Shown: positions 7,634 to 16,530 of the stretch, piece by piece
Position numbering within the stretch: the first letter of the stretch is position 1
Layout of the letters: each line of letters begins with the position of its first letter
Assembly (NCBI RefSeq): GCF_043575855.1
Contig: NZ_CP144375.1
Location: 1-64,000, forward strand
Length of the DNA: 64,000 bases
Origin: Kutzneria buriramensis
GTDB lineage: Bacteria > Actinomycetota > Actinomycetes > Mycobacteriales > Pseudonocardiaceae
Reading direction: 5' to 3'
Translations under genes and position numbers: made by a program
The notes under the pieces: model-generated
Databases searched by the model: none
What the model was told of the DNA's origin: nothing
The model's input: only the letters and a program-made list of their open reading frames with translations

Positions 7634-8086
7634 TCACACCCCGGGCGGCCGGTCCTCGTACGGCGTGGACAACACGACCGTCGTTCGGGTGGACACGTTG
7701 GCCTGCTCGCGGATCTGGCGCAGCAGCTCCTCCAGCGCGCTCGGCCCGGCCACCCGCACCTTCAGCACGTACGAGGCGTCGCCGGCGACCGAGTAGCAGG
7801 CCTCGATCGCGTTGAGGTGCTCCAGGCGCTGCGGGTAGTCGTCCGGCGCGGCCGGATCGATCGGCGTCAGCGAGATGAACGCCGTGAGCGGCAGGCCGAC
7901 CTGCTCGCCGTCGACGCGGGCCGCGTAGCCCTTGAGCACACCGCGCTGCTCCAGCCGCCGGACCCGCTGGTGCACGGCCGAGACGCTCAGCCCCACCCGC
8001 TCCGCGAGCACGGTGAAGCTGCACCGGCCGTCGGCCGTCAGCTCGCGCAGGATGGCGCGGTCGATCGGTTCGAGGGGCGTCGTCAC
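7634..8086 (-). CDS. Lrp/AsnC-family transcriptional regulator
   Basis: A 150-residue Lrp/AsnC protein. The N-terminal 60 residues form the HTH (PIDRAILRELTADGRCSFT, then LAERVGLSVSAVHQRVRRLE), and the C-terminal RAM/AsnC effector domain follows (GLPLTAFISLTP through VAGDASYVLKVRV). These proteins usually sense amino acids. Its GTG start overlaps the stop codon of the upstream peptidase gene in GTGA, so the two are translationally coupled, suggesting it responds to amino acids or dipeptides released by the peptidase. The start at 8086 gives exactly the usual family length. Confidence 0.88.
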   Translation of the reverse strand: MTTPLEPIDRAILRELTADGRCSFTVLAERVGLSVSAVHQRVRRLEQRGVLKGYAARVDGEQVGLPLTAFISLTPIDPAAPDDYPQRLEHLNAIEACYSVAGDASYVLKVRVAGPSALEELLRQIREQANVSTRTTVVLSTPYEDRPPGV

Positions 8087-9225
8087 GAGGGCAGCACCAC
8101 CAGGTCGTGGGGGCGGGTGTTCAGCCGGACCGCCCCCTCCTCGCTGACCACGACGATGTCCTCGATGCGCGCGCCCCAGCGCCCGGGTAGGTAGATGCCG
8201 GGCTCGATGCTGAACGCCATGCCGACCTCCAGCACCAGGTCGTTGCCGCTGACGATGTACGGGTCCTCGTGGACGTCCAGGCCGATGCCGTGGCCGGTGC
8301 GGTGCACGAAGAACTCGCCGAAACCCGCGTCGGCGATGACGTCGCGGGCCGCCGCGTCCACGGACTCGGCGGTCACGCCCGGCTCGACGGCGTCGACCGC
8401 CGCCTGCTGCGCGTCCTTCAGGACCTTGTACGTGTCGAGCACGTCGTCGAATCCGGGCACGCCCACCGAGTACACGCGCGTGGAGTCGGAGTTGTAGCCC
8501 TCGGGCACGGGGCCACCGATGTCGACCACCACCACGTCGCCGGCCTCGATCACCCGGTCGGAGACGCCGTGGTGCGGGCTTGCGCCGTTGGGGCCGGAGC
8601 CGACGATGACGAACTCCGCCACCGTGTGCCCCTCCTCCACGATCGCCGCCGCGATGTCCGCGCCGACCTCCTCCTCGGTGCGGCCCGGGCGTAGCCACTC
8701 GCCCATCCGCGCATGCACGCGGTCGATCGCCGCTCCGGCCTTGCGCAGCGCCTCGATCTCGCCGGCGTCCTTGCGCATCCGCAACTCGCGCAGCACCGGG
8801 CCGGCCAGGCTCTGCCGCGCGTCCGGCAGCGCATCGCGGAGCCCCAGGGTGTGCAGCGCCGGCATCATGTCGGTCACGCTCACCGACTTCGGCCCCTTGA
8901 GCAGGTCGGCAACCAGCTTGTACGGGTCCTCGCCGTCGACCCACGTCGCCGCGTGCACGCCGAGCTCGTCGGTCGGCACGCCCGCGTAGCCCGGGTGCTC
9001 CAGCTTGGGCACGACCAGCGCGGGCTCGGCCGCGCTGCCGGCCGCCGGCAGAACCAGACAGGTCAGCCGCTCGAACGACGAGCCGCCGGCGCCGAGCAGA
9101 TAGCGCAGGTCGGAGCCGGGGGACAAGAGCAGGGCGTCGACGCCGGCCGCGGCGGCCGCCTCGGCGGCCCGGCGGAAGCGGTCACGGAGGGACTCGACGT
9201 CGATCGGGGCTGCGCTGACGGACAT
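8083..9225 (-). CDS. M24-family Xaa-Pro aminopeptidase/dipeptidase
   Basis: A 380-residue cytoplasmic metallopeptidase of the pita-bread fold that removes or cleaves residues linked to proline. The N-terminal creatinase-like domain (about 1-140) is followed by the M24 catalytic domain. Dimetal ligands are seen as Asp in VVVDIGGPV, Asp in YNSDSTR, His in HRTGHGIGLDVHEDP, Glu in SIEPGIY and Glu in ARIEDIV. It forms a two-gene operon with the Lrp-type regulator, with a four-base overlap. The start ATG 9225 fits the family length; the first residues are poorly conserved, so a slightly later start is possible. Confidence 0.9.
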   Translation of the reverse strand: MSVSAAPIDVESLRDRFRRAAEAAAAAGVDALLLSPGSDLRYLLGAGGSSFERLTCLVLPAAGSAAEPALVVPKLEHPGYAGVPTDELGVHAATWVDGEDPYKLVADLLKGPKSVSVTDMMPALHTLGLRDALPDARQSLAGPVLRELRMRKDAGEIEALRKAGAAIDRVHARMGEWLRPGRTEEEVGADIAAAIVEEGHTVAEFVIVGSGPNGASPHHGVSDRVIEAGDVVVVDIGGPVPEGYNSDSTRVYSVGVPGFDDVLDTYKVLKDAQQAAVDAVEPGVTAESVDAAARDVIADAGFGEFFVHRTGHGIGLDVHEDPYIVSGNDLVLEVGMAFSIEPGIYLPGRWGARIEDIVVVSEEGAVRLNTRPHDLVVLPS

Positions 9226-9456
9226 GAGCCAAGAGCCTAGCGAGGCCGGCGGACATGCGGATCATGCGTTCGACCGGCCCGCCGCCCGATCGTGTAGATC
9301 TGGATAACTTTCTGGTCACCCGGGGTGCACACGTCCAGATGGCGGATGTTTCTAGCGCTGAACCCCGGTTAACTCCATACCTGTCACCCGATTGGGGGCT
9401 CAAGTCGACGAGAGTCGGCCGGCCAGTAGACAGAGAGTGACCACAGGGAGTTGATG

Positions 9457-9747
9457 ATGTTCGTTTTGTGGACGTCAGGCCTCTTCGTGGCGGCGCTCGG
9501 TTGCTGGGCCCACATCATTCACCCGTCCCCGACACGGGCCGTGACGAGGCCGCTGAGCCTGCGCCGCACCCGGCGGTCCACCGACCGCCTGCTCCGCGAG
9601 CTGGCCGAGTCGGGCCAGCTGGTGGCGCCGCTGCCCCGCCGCGAGGACGACGTGCTGTGCACCGCCCGTGTGACGATCGTCGACCGGCGGATCGGCACCC
9701 CCGAACCCGAGTCGTCAGGCAACCGCACCCCCGACGTGGTTGCCTGA
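9457..9747 (+). CDS. Small protein with one N-terminal membrane segment, unknown
   Basis: About 97 residues. The first 20 residues (MFVLWTSGLFVAALGCWAH) form a hydrophobic segment, followed by a basic stretch rich in Arg and an acidic/proline tail. Start ATG 9457 is favoured because CAGGGAG ends six bases before it; ATG 9454 and TTG 9451 are in frame immediately upstream. It converges with the MFS gene, nine bases apart. No family is recognised. It could be a single-pass membrane protein with a cytoplasmic tail. Confidence 0.6.
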   Translation: MFVLWTSGLFVAALGCWAHIIHPSPTRAVTRPLSLRRTRRSTDRLLRELAESGQLVAPLPRREDDVLCTARVTIVDRRIGTPEPESSGNRTPDVVA

Positions 9748-9756
9748 CGACTCGCC

Positions 9757-10974
9757 TCACACCGGCACGGGCTCGTCCAGCCGGCGCCAGACCCGGAACA
9801 CGAACGGGCACATCGTCACCGTCAGATACAGGGCCGCGGACAGCAGCAGCGCCGACGTCAGCCCGAACAGCTCCACCACCGCGCCGCCCAGCAGCGCCCC
9901 CACCGGCATCCCGGCCAGCGCGCCGGCGCTCACCACGCCGAACACCCTGCCGCGCATCGTCTCCGGCACGCGGGCGAACAGCTGGCTCAGCAGGATCGGG
10001 TTGATCGCGCCGAAGGCGAAAGACGTCACCGCGATCGTGGTGACCAGCACCGCGAGCGGCGGCGCGGCCGCCATCACCACCAGTCTCGGCGCGCCGGCCA
10101 GCAGGAACGCGACCGCGTAGGTCCCCCACTTGGGCAGTCGGCCGCCGATCGCGCCATAGGCGATGACGCCCGCGAGGGCGGCGGCGGTGGACGTGCCGAC
10201 GAGGACTCCCAGCAGCACGCTGCTGTGCAGGACCCGGTCGCCGAACGTCGGCAGCAACACCGACGTGTACGCCCCGTCCAGCATGTTCGTGATCATCACC
10301 ATGGACACCACCGCCGCCAGCAGCCCGTCGCCGCGCAGGTAGCTGAGCCCTTCGCGGAGCTCGGTGAGGTGGCCGGCGACGGACCAGGGCTTCGGCTCGT
10401 CGCGTTCGAGGTGCACGCGGACGAAGACGGCCGTCATCAGCACCGACACCAGGTAGCTCGCCGAGTCGACGTACAGCACCTGCGCCGGGCCCAGCAGCGC
10501 GATCAGCACGCCGACCAGAGCGCCGCCCAGGAATCGGCCGGTGCGGGCCGCGCCCTCCTGCCAGCTCGACGCCCGTGCGATCGGGACACCGGCCACCCTC
10601 GCCGCCGACGGCAGCAGCGCGTCCTCCGCCGTGGCGCCCGGCGCCCTGGTCAGGCCTTGGAGGGCCACTACCAGCACCAATGCCCACAACGGCAGCGCGC
10701 CAGCGAGCGCCAGCGTCGGGATCAGGCCGACCAGGACCGCCGCCACCAGGTCGGAGCCGATGCTGACCAGGCGTGGCTGGATGCGGTCCACGATCGGGCC
10801 GCTGAGCGCGGAGGACACCGTCAGACCAGCTACCCCGGCCGCCGCGACCAGGCCCGTCTGCGCGGGACTGCCGGTCGTGTGCAGGACGAACCACGGAATG
10901 GACAGTGCCGTCATCGCGGTGCCGGCGAGCGACACCGTCGTGCCCGTGAGCAGGGCTAACAGCGGCGCCTTCAC
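9757..10974 (-). CDS. MFS transporter (efflux-type, 12 TM)
   Basis: A 405-residue major facilitator with about 12 hydrophobic segments, of the actinomycete MFS_3-like group (first helix ALLTGTTVSLAGTAMTALSIP, cytoplasmic loop between helices 6 and 7 with VRVHLERDEPKPW). Such proteins usually export drugs or metabolites. The GTG start overlaps the TGA of the ArsR-type gene upstream in GTGA, so the transporter is co-translated with its regulator. A longer open frame upstream belongs to the antisense or to the regulator region and is not used. Substrate is unknown; efflux of the regulator's ligand is the likely job. Confidence 0.87.
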   Translation of the reverse strand: MKAPLLALLTGTTVSLAGTAMTALSIPWFVLHTTGSPAQTGLVAAAGVAGLTVSSALSGPIVDRIQPRLVSIGSDLVAAVLVGLIPTLALAGALPLWALVLVVALQGLTRAPGATAEDALLPSAARVAGVPIARASSWQEGAARTGRFLGGALVGVLIALLGPAQVLYVDSASYLVSVLMTAVFVRVHLERDEPKPWSVAGHLTELREGLSYLRGDGLLAAVVSMVMITNMLDGAYTSVLLPTFGDRVLHSSVLLGVLVGTSTAAALAGVIAYGAIGGRLPKWGTYAVAFLLAGAPRLVVMAAAPPLAVLVTTIAVTSFAFGAINPILLSQLFARVPETMRGRVFGVVSAGALAGMPVGALLGGAVVELFGLTSALLLSAALYLTVTMCPFVFRVWRRLDEPVPV

Positions 10975-11516
10975 GGGCGTTTCCACGGGAACCCCTGGAT
11001 CTGCACGATCACCGTCTCGTCGCCGGTCCGCTCCGCGCGGCGGTACTTGTTCACGACGTCGTGCAGTTCGGTGCGCATCGCCTTGAGCTCCGCCGGCGTC
11101 AACGGCAGGTCCTGGTCGGACATCACGAACGACTCCCGCCAGGCATCCGACCAGTCGTCCGCCAGGAACGTCGTCATCCGCCGGTATGCGCCGGAGGCGA
11201 TCTCGTACAGGTAGGCCGCCAGCGCGCCGGCCGACTCCGTGTCGCCGCGGAAGTCCTCCATGCGCAGCTCGGTCGACTCGTAGCTCGCCTTCCACCAGCG
11301 CTCGCGCTTGTTGCCGCGCTCCGCGTCCTCCTCGATGAAGCCGTGCTCGGCCAGCTGCCGCAGGTGCCAGCTGGTCGTGCCGCTCGTCTCCCCCACCCGC
11401 TGCGCCAGCCCCGTGGCCGTCGCCGGTCCCTCCCCGCGCAGCAGGCCCAGCAGCCTGATGCGCAGCGGGTGGGCCAGCGCGCGCAGCGTCCTCGCGTCGA
11501 GCCGGATCTCGTCCAT
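10971..11516 (-). CDS. ArsR/HTH_20-type regulator of the MFS gene
   Basis: A 181-residue winged-helix protein. LDARTLRALAHPLRIRLLGLL begins the ArsR-like domain; TATGLAQRVGETSGTTSWHLRQL is the helix-turn-helix and GFIEEDAERGNKRERWW the wing. The C-terminal half is helical and is typical of regulators paired with MFS exporters. It is the first gene of a two-gene operon with the MFS transporter. Two tandem 14-base operator-like sites lie 20 bases before its start, between a possible -35 (TTTGCA) and a -10 (TAGCGT), which suggests autorepression relieved by a ligand. Confidence 0.85.
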   Translation of the reverse strand: MDEIRLDARTLRALAHPLRIRLLGLLRGEGPATATGLAQRVGETSGTTSWHLRQLAEHGFIEEDAERGNKRERWWKASYESTELRMEDFRGDTESAGALAAYLYEIASGAYRRMTTFLADDWSDAWRESFVMSDQDLPLTPAELKAMRTELHDVVNKYRRAERTGDETVIVQIQGFPWKRP

Positions 11517-11536
11517 GATCTCGACGCTAGCAATCG

Positions 11537-11564
11537 CAGAGGATTCTCTGCAAAGGTTTCTCTG
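11537..11564 (-). promoter_or_regulatory. Tandem 14-bp operators for the ArsR-MFS operon
   Basis: Two directly adjoining sites, CAGAGGATTCTCTG (11537-11550) and CAAAGGTTTCTCTG (11551-11564). The first is a CAGAG-N4-CTCTG palindrome and the second a degenerate copy at 11 of 14 positions. On the minus strand they fall between TTTGCA and TAGCGT, so bound repressor would block the promoter of the regulator-transporter operon. Confidence 0.7.
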
Positions 11565-11612
11565 TGATCGACCCGGGTCGTTGTTGTCGGGGGTAGCTGG
11601 TTGACTTGTCCG

Positions 11613-12554
11613 ATGACCGCTGCCCCGCTGGTGCTCCTCGACTCGGCCAGCCTGTACTTCCGGTCGTTCTTCGCGCTGCCGGACTCGATGACCTCCCCCG
11701 ACGGCCAGCCGGTCAACGCCGTGCGCGGCTTCGCCGACACGGTCGCCCGCATCCTGGTCGACCGGAAGCCGTCCCGGCTGGTCGCCTGCCTCGACGCCGA
11801 CTGGCGGCCCGCGTTCCGGGTCGCCGCGCTGCCGTCGTACAAGGCGCACCGGGTGGTCGAGGGCGGCGACGGGTCCGAGGAGGAGGTGCCCGACGCGCTC
11901 AGCCCGCAGGTGCCGATCATCCTCGACCTGCTCGACGCCGCCGGGCTGGCCACCGCCGAGGCCACCGGCTACGAGGCCGACGACGTCATCGGCGCGCTGG
12001 CGCATGCCGAGAAGGTCGATCCGGTCGAGGTCGTCACCGGCGACCGGGACCTGTTCCAACTCGTCCGGCACACGCCGACTCCCGTCACCGTGATGTATGT
12101 CGGCCGGGGGTGGAACAAGGTCGAGATCATCGGCCCCGCCGAGCTCGCCGTGAAGTACGCCCTGCCCGCGGAGTTCGCCGGCGACGCCTACGCCGACATG
12201 GCCGTGCTGCGCGGGGATCCGTCCGACGGCCTGCCCGGCGTGGCCGGCATCGGCGAGAAGACCGCCGCCAAGCTGATCACCGACTTCGGCTCCCTGGACG
12301 CCGTGATCGCCGCCGTCTACGACGGCCGGGACCGGCGGCTCACCGCTCGCGTCCGTACCAAGCTGTCCGAGGCCGCCGACTACCTCGCCGCCGCGCCGAC
12401 AGTCGTGCGGGTGGCCGTGGACGCCCCGGTCGTGCTGGACCGTCCCGATGCGGTGCCGGCCGGCGCCGCCGACGTGGACCGGTTGATGGCGTTGAAGAAG
12501 CGGTGGAACCTGGGCACCTCGATCGACCGTCTCATCGCTGCGTTGAAGCGGTAG
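11613..12554 (+). CDS. 5'-3' exonuclease (FEN/PolA N-domain type)
   Basis: A 313-residue stand-alone structure-specific 5' nuclease, homologous to the N-terminal domain of DNA polymerase I and flap endonuclease. Features are LLDSASLYFRSFFAL with the first metal Asp, the acidic cluster GYEADDVIGALAH and VVTGDRDLFQLV, then the helix-hairpin-helix GDPSDGLPGVAGIGEKTAAKL that grips duplex DNA. ATG 11613 matches the conserved N-terminus; a TTG 12 bases earlier is open too. Such stand-alone nucleases are part of the normal actinomycete repair set. The NACHT gene starts 19 bases after its stop, on the same strand, so the two may be cotranscribed. Confidence 0.9.
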   Translation: MTAAPLVLLDSASLYFRSFFALPDSMTSPDGQPVNAVRGFADTVARILVDRKPSRLVACLDADWRPAFRVAALPSYKAHRVVEGGDGSEEEVPDALSPQVPIILDLLDAAGLATAEATGYEADDVIGALAHAEKVDPVEVVTGDRDLFQLVRHTPTPVTVMYVGRGWNKVEIIGPAELAVKYALPAEFAGDAYADMAVLRGDPSDGLPGVAGIGEKTAAKLITDFGSLDAVIAAVYDGRDRRLTARVRTKLSEAADYLAAAPTVVRVAVDAPVVLDRPDAVPAGAADVDRLMALKKRWNLGTSIDRLIAALKR

Positions 12555-12573
12555 GCGGCCGGGAGGTCTGGGG

Positions 12574-15558
12574 ATGGCTCGTGGGCTGACGTACCGGGAC
12601 GCCGCCGTGCTGCTGGGCGGCGGCCCCGAGACGAAGGTGGTCGCCGCCCTGGACAAGCTGTGTGGCGGGGCTTTGCTGGTGGCGTCCGTGTTCAACCCGG
12701 TCTTCGCACTCAGCCTGTTCGACGCGAAGGCCGAGCTGTTCAAGCTGAGCACAGACCTGATCGGTGGCCTCGGTGAACGAATCCGCGGTCTCAACCGCTA
12801 CGACCGCACCCGGAGGTTGGAAGCGGCCAACGTGGTCACGGTGATGGCCGCCTTCTTCGAGTGCGTGAACAAGATCGACATGCCGCCGGAGTTCCGCCCG
12901 ACCAAGGCCGAGCAGGTGCTCGTCGCCGTCGACGCCGGGGTTCCGTTCCTCGAAGGCGAGTTGCTGAGCAGCGCCCCGCCCATCCCGATGCCCAGCATGC
13001 CGCAAGGACAGCACGCGGTCGCGCTGCGCGCGCATTACATGCGGCTGACCTTGCAGGTGGAGACCTTCGTCCAGGGCCTGGCCATGTGGGCGGAGCTGTC
13101 CCCCGAGGCGCGACGGGCGATCGAGGACGATCTTCACGCCGTGCCGGATCGTGCCGTCGCGCGGTACGAGGAGATGTTCCGCCGGCTGGCCCTGGACTTC
13201 CCCGAGTTCGCCTTCTGGGCCAACCAGCTCGACCACCAGGCGACCCGCACGCAGGTCGAGCTGGCGTTCACGGGTCTGGCCACGTCACTCGAACGCCTGC
13301 GCATCGGCCGTGATCCCGAAGGCACACGCGTCCAGCTCGCCCGGAGTCACCAGGCCGTGCTTCGGCGGCGCGGCCGGGAGTTCGGGGACATGCGGGAGCC
13401 GGCGATCGAGCGCTGCTACGTCAACCCGAACTTTCGGGTGGGGCAGCCGCGGCTCGACGAGATCACCAGCACCGACTGGTGGGACGAGCAGCCGCTGCGC
13501 ACCGATCTCCAGGACTTCCTCGTCGGACACCTGACCTCCCCAATGGCGGCGGAGGCGCCACTGGTGGTGCTCGGGCATCCCGGTGCGGGCAAGTCGCTGC
13601 TCACACAGATGCTGGCCGCCCGCTTACCGGCCAGCGACTTCCTCACCGTGCGGGTGCCACTGCGCGACGTGCCGGCGGACGCCGATCTCCAGACCCAGCT
13701 CGAGTACACCATTCGCAACGACACCGGTGCCGACACGACGTGGCCGGAGCTCGTGGCGACGGCCGGCGACGCGATGCCGGTGGTGCTGCTGGACGGCTTC
13801 GACGAACTGCTCCAGGCCACCGGGCAGAGCCAGTCCAACTACCTGGAGCGCATCGCCGCGTTCCAGCAGCGCGAGGCCGACCTGGGCCGCCCGCTCGCGG
13901 TGGTCGTCACCAGCCGTCTGACCGTCGCCGACCGGGCGCGGCCGGTGTTCGGCGTCGTCACGCTGCTGCTGGATTCCTTTGACGACAAGCAGATCGAGCT
14001 CTGGCTGCGTGCCTGGAACGACTGCAACGCCGCCGCCCTGACCGCGCGTGGCGCACGCCCGCTGCCGTTGGCGACGGCGCTGCGGTACGAGGACCTGGCG
14101 CGACAACCGTTGCTGCTCTTACTACTTGCGCTCTACGACTCCGACGCCAACGCCCTGCACAACGCGGAACGGTTACACGAGGCGGACCTCTACGAACGGC
14201 TGCTCACCAACTTCACCCGCCGAGAGGTGCTGAAAGCCGGCGATTCGCTCTCCGAGGCCGAGTTGGACCAGGCGGTGGCACGGGAGATGCTGCACCTGTC
14301 GGTGGTCGCGTTCGCCATGTTCAACCGCAACCAGTTGTGGGTCACCGAGTCCGAGCTGGCCCCCGACCTGGCCGCGCTGATCGACCAGCCGACCCCCGCC
14401 GAACTGCTGGTCGGCCGGTTCTATTTCGTGTACGTCGCCCAGGCCACCCACGACCGGAAACGCCTCAAGACGTACGAGTTCCTGCACGCCACCTTCGGCG
14501 AGTTCCTCGTCGCGCGGTTGGTAGTGCAGGAACTCGACAACCTCGTCGCCGCCACCCGCGTCCCCAGCACCCCGGGCCGTCCGCGCCCCATCAACGACCA
14601 GTTCCTGCACGCCCTGCTGTCCTTCACACCCCTCACCATGCGGCTCACCGTCGTGGACTTCGTCGGCACCATGCTCGACAGCCGCCCGGACGCCGACCAG
14701 ATCACCGCCCTGCTGCTGGACCTGTTCCACGTGGCGCTGATGCCCCGACATTTCCCACCACTGGATTACCTGCCGGCGAGGCTGCCAGTGCCGGAGCGAG
14801 TGGCGGCATACTCGGCCAACCTGTTCGTGCTGGCGGCGTTGGCAGCCGGCGAACTCACCAGCACCCAGCTGTTCCCCGGCCGCGAAGACCACGCGATCGA
14901 GTGGACCCGGACCGCCCAGCTGTGGCGGTCGCAGCTCCCGTCAGAAGGCTGGACCACACTCGCCTCCGCCTTCTCCACCTTCCGCGAGTGGGATAATCGC
15001 ACCCGAGTCATCCGACTTGTCCCCGGCGATGAGGCCACAGAAGACACAATCAATCCGCACTGGACCTTCGACACGGACCTCGAAGAATGGGACTTCCCGT
15101 GTGGCATCCGCTACGACAACGACTGGGTCATGCGTGCGGAGGTTGAGTTCGCCGGCGGTCGGCTGCAAGAGATCGGGCTGCACAACCTGGAGCCGTTCAC
15201 CGGTGAGCTCGGCAACCTGCTGATGACGTTCCATGACATACCAGGCAAAGGACTGGTGAGCGCCGCGCGGTTACTCATCGAGCTGTGGCTGGCATCGGGT
15301 CAGCGCGCCGACCCGGCGGCGTTAGGCGACGAGTACAAGGCCTGTCTGCGATTCGCAGCAGATGGATTCGCGCCGCCTGATGAACAGACCCTCCGCGCGT
15401 TCCGCGATCTCGTCGTGCATCAGCTCAAGTACGACAGATACCGGCTTCCCAAGGGATGGATCCAGGAGACGGCGGACACGATTGAGCAAGCGGGCGAGTA
15501 CGAGCTCAGCCAAGATGCGCGGGAGTTCATCGAGGAGCTGCGGCAGATCCGCGACTGA
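12574..15558 (+). CDS. NACHT-domain NTPase (bacterial NLR-like, candidate antiphage protein)
   Basis: A 994-residue STAND-class NTPase. The N-terminal ~300 residues are helical and begin GLTYRDAAVLLGG..., resembling the NACHT N-terminal helical domains of bacterial NLR-like proteins (I believe the NNH7 type). The NACHT module follows: Walker A GHPGAGKS at 334-341, Walker B VVLLDGFDE at 403-411, sensor-like VVVTSRL near 450, and a winged-helix region containing YEFLHATFGEFLVA near 640. The last ~300 residues match nothing I know and have no leucine-rich or WD repeats; they may be the sensor. ATG 12574 has GGGAGG seven bases before it. Bacterial NACHT proteins are known antiphage systems that act by abortive mechanisms; assigning that role here is inference. 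Confidence 0.85.
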   Translation: MARGLTYRDAAVLLGGGPETKVVAALDKLCGGALLVASVFNPVFALSLFDAKAELFKLSTDLIGGLGERIRGLNRYDRTRRLEAANVVTVMAAFFECVNKIDMPPEFRPTKAEQVLVAVDAGVPFLEGELLSSAPPIPMPSMPQGQHAVALRAHYMRLTLQVETFVQGLAMWAELSPEARRAIEDDLHAVPDRAVARYEEMFRRLALDFPEFAFWANQLDHQATRTQVELAFTGLATSLERLRIGRDPEGTRVQLARSHQAVLRRRGREFGDMREPAIERCYVNPNFRVGQPRLDEITSTDWWDEQPLRTDLQDFLVGHLTSPMAAEAPLVVLGHPGAGKSLLTQMLAARLPASDFLTVRVPLRDVPADADLQTQLEYTIRNDTGADTTWPELVATAGDAMPVVLLDGFDELLQATGQSQSNYLERIAAFQQREADLGRPLAVVVTSRLTVADRARPVFGVVTLLLDSFDDKQIELWLRAWNDCNAAALTARGARPLPLATALRYEDLARQPLLLLLLALYDSDANALHNAERLHEADLYERLLTNFTRREVLKAGDSLSEAELDQAVAREMLHLSVVAFAMFNRNQLWVTESELAPDLAALIDQPTPAELLVGRFYFVYVAQATHDRKRLKTYEFLHATFGEFLVARLVVQELDNLVAATRVPSTPGRPRPINDQFLHALLSFTPLTMRLTVVDFVGTMLDSRPDADQITALLLDLFHVALMPRHFPPLDYLPARLPVPERVAAYSANLFVLAALAAGELTSTQLFPGREDHAIEWTRTAQLWRSQLPSEGWTTLASAFSTFREWDNRTRVIRLVPGDEATEDTINPHWTFDTDLEEWDFPCGIRYDNDWVMRAEVEFAGGRLQEIGLHNLEPFTGELGNLLMTFHDIPGKGLVSAARLLIELWLASGQRADPAALGDEYKACLRFAADGFAPPDEQTLRAFRDLVVHQLKYDRYRLPKGWIQETADTIEQAGEYELSQDAREFIEELRQIRD

Positions 15559-15585
15559 AACCCGGCGACACGGGTAGTCCCTTGT

Positions 15586-16530
15586 ATGCACCGACGACTG
15601 GGGAAGGTACTGCCGGCGGCGCTGCTCGCGACGGTGATGGCCGGATGCGGACACTCGCCGGCTGCGGCGCCAGTGGCAAAGCCTACGGAGAAGACGACCA
15701 CGCCGCCGGCAACGACGACGGCACCGCCGGCAACGACCACGCAGGCACCGGAACTGCCGTTGGGTGGGCGGACGGTTTTCCCGAACTACCGGGTGGTGGC
15801 CTACTACGGGACCGCCGGCACTTCGGCGTTGGGGGTGCTCGGGCAGGGCTCACCGGAGCAGGCGGCCGGGGCGATTGACCAGGCGGCGCAGCGGTTTGCG
15901 ACGCCGGACCGGAAGGTGCAGCCGGCGATGGAGTTCATCGCCACGGTGGCCGACCACTCTCCCGGCCCGGCGGGAGCGTACAGCCACGACGTGGCGGTGG
16001 CGCAAGTCCAGCGGTACCTGGACGCGGCGCGGAGCCACCATCAGCTGTTCATCCTGGACATCCAACCGGGACACCGGGACTTCCTGTCGGCGGTTCAGCC
16101 GTGGCAGAACCTCCTCGCCCAACCGGACGTGGGGCTGGCGCTGGACGCGGAGTGGCGGATGCCGGAGGGCAAGGTGCCGGGCGAAGCGATCGGGCACGTC
16201 GAGGTGCCGGAGGTGAACCAGGTGCTGGACTGGACGGCGAACCTGACCAGAAGCGGTGACCTGCCGCAGAAGGTGGTGCTGCTGCACATGTTCCGGTCCA
16301 CGATGATCACCGACCTGAACGCGATCACCGAGCACCCGGAGCTTGCGCTGGTGCAACACCTGGACGGGTTCGGCGGCGTCCAGACCAAGATGGACGTCTA
16401 CCACAACCTGGCCGATCCGCAGCGGTTTCACATGGGGTTCAAGCTCTTCTACACCGAGGATCACCCGCTGCTGGGCCCGGGTGAGGTGCTGGCGATGAAG
16501 CCGCAGCCGGAGTTCGTCAGCTATCAGTGA
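15586..16530 (+). CDS. Lipoprotein of unknown function
   Basis: A 314-residue exported lipoprotein: the signal peptide ends in a lipobox LATVMAGC (Cys at about 21), then a Thr/Pro/Ala linker to about residue 55, then a globular domain starting FPNYRVVAYYGTAGTSALG. The domain alternates strand-helix elements (VQPAMEFIATV, HQLFILDIQPG, DVGLALDAEW, QKVVLLHMF, LALVQHLDGFG), which would fit a TIM barrel. Acidic residues sit at strand ends (LDIQPG, LDAEW), but no catalytic family is recognised. Start ATG 15586 gives a good signal peptide although no clear ribosome site precedes it. It converges with the UPF0157-type gene, overlapping by 14 bases. Confidence 0.75.
   Translation: MHRRLGKVLPAALLATVMAGCGHSPAAAPVAKPTEKTTTPPATTTAPPATTTQAPELPLGGRTVFPNYRVVAYYGTAGTSALGVLGQGSPEQAAGAIDQAAQRFATPDRKVQPAMEFIATVADHSPGPAGAYSHDVAVAQVQRYLDAARSHHQLFILDIQPGHRDFLSAVQPWQNLLAQPDVGLALDAEWRMPEGKVPGEAIGHVEVPEVNQVLDWTANLTRSGDLPQKVVLLHMFRSTMITDLNAITEHPELALVQHLDGFGGVQTKMDVYHNLADPQRFHMGFKLFYTEDHPLLGPGEVLAMKPQPEFVSYQ

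Noticed and set aside
11613..16530. Three-gene defence operon of exonuclease, NACHT protein and lipoprotein
   Set aside because: The exonuclease is a common actinomycete housekeeping gene and the lipoprotein has no defence feature; only the NACHT gene is proposed as a defence candidate.
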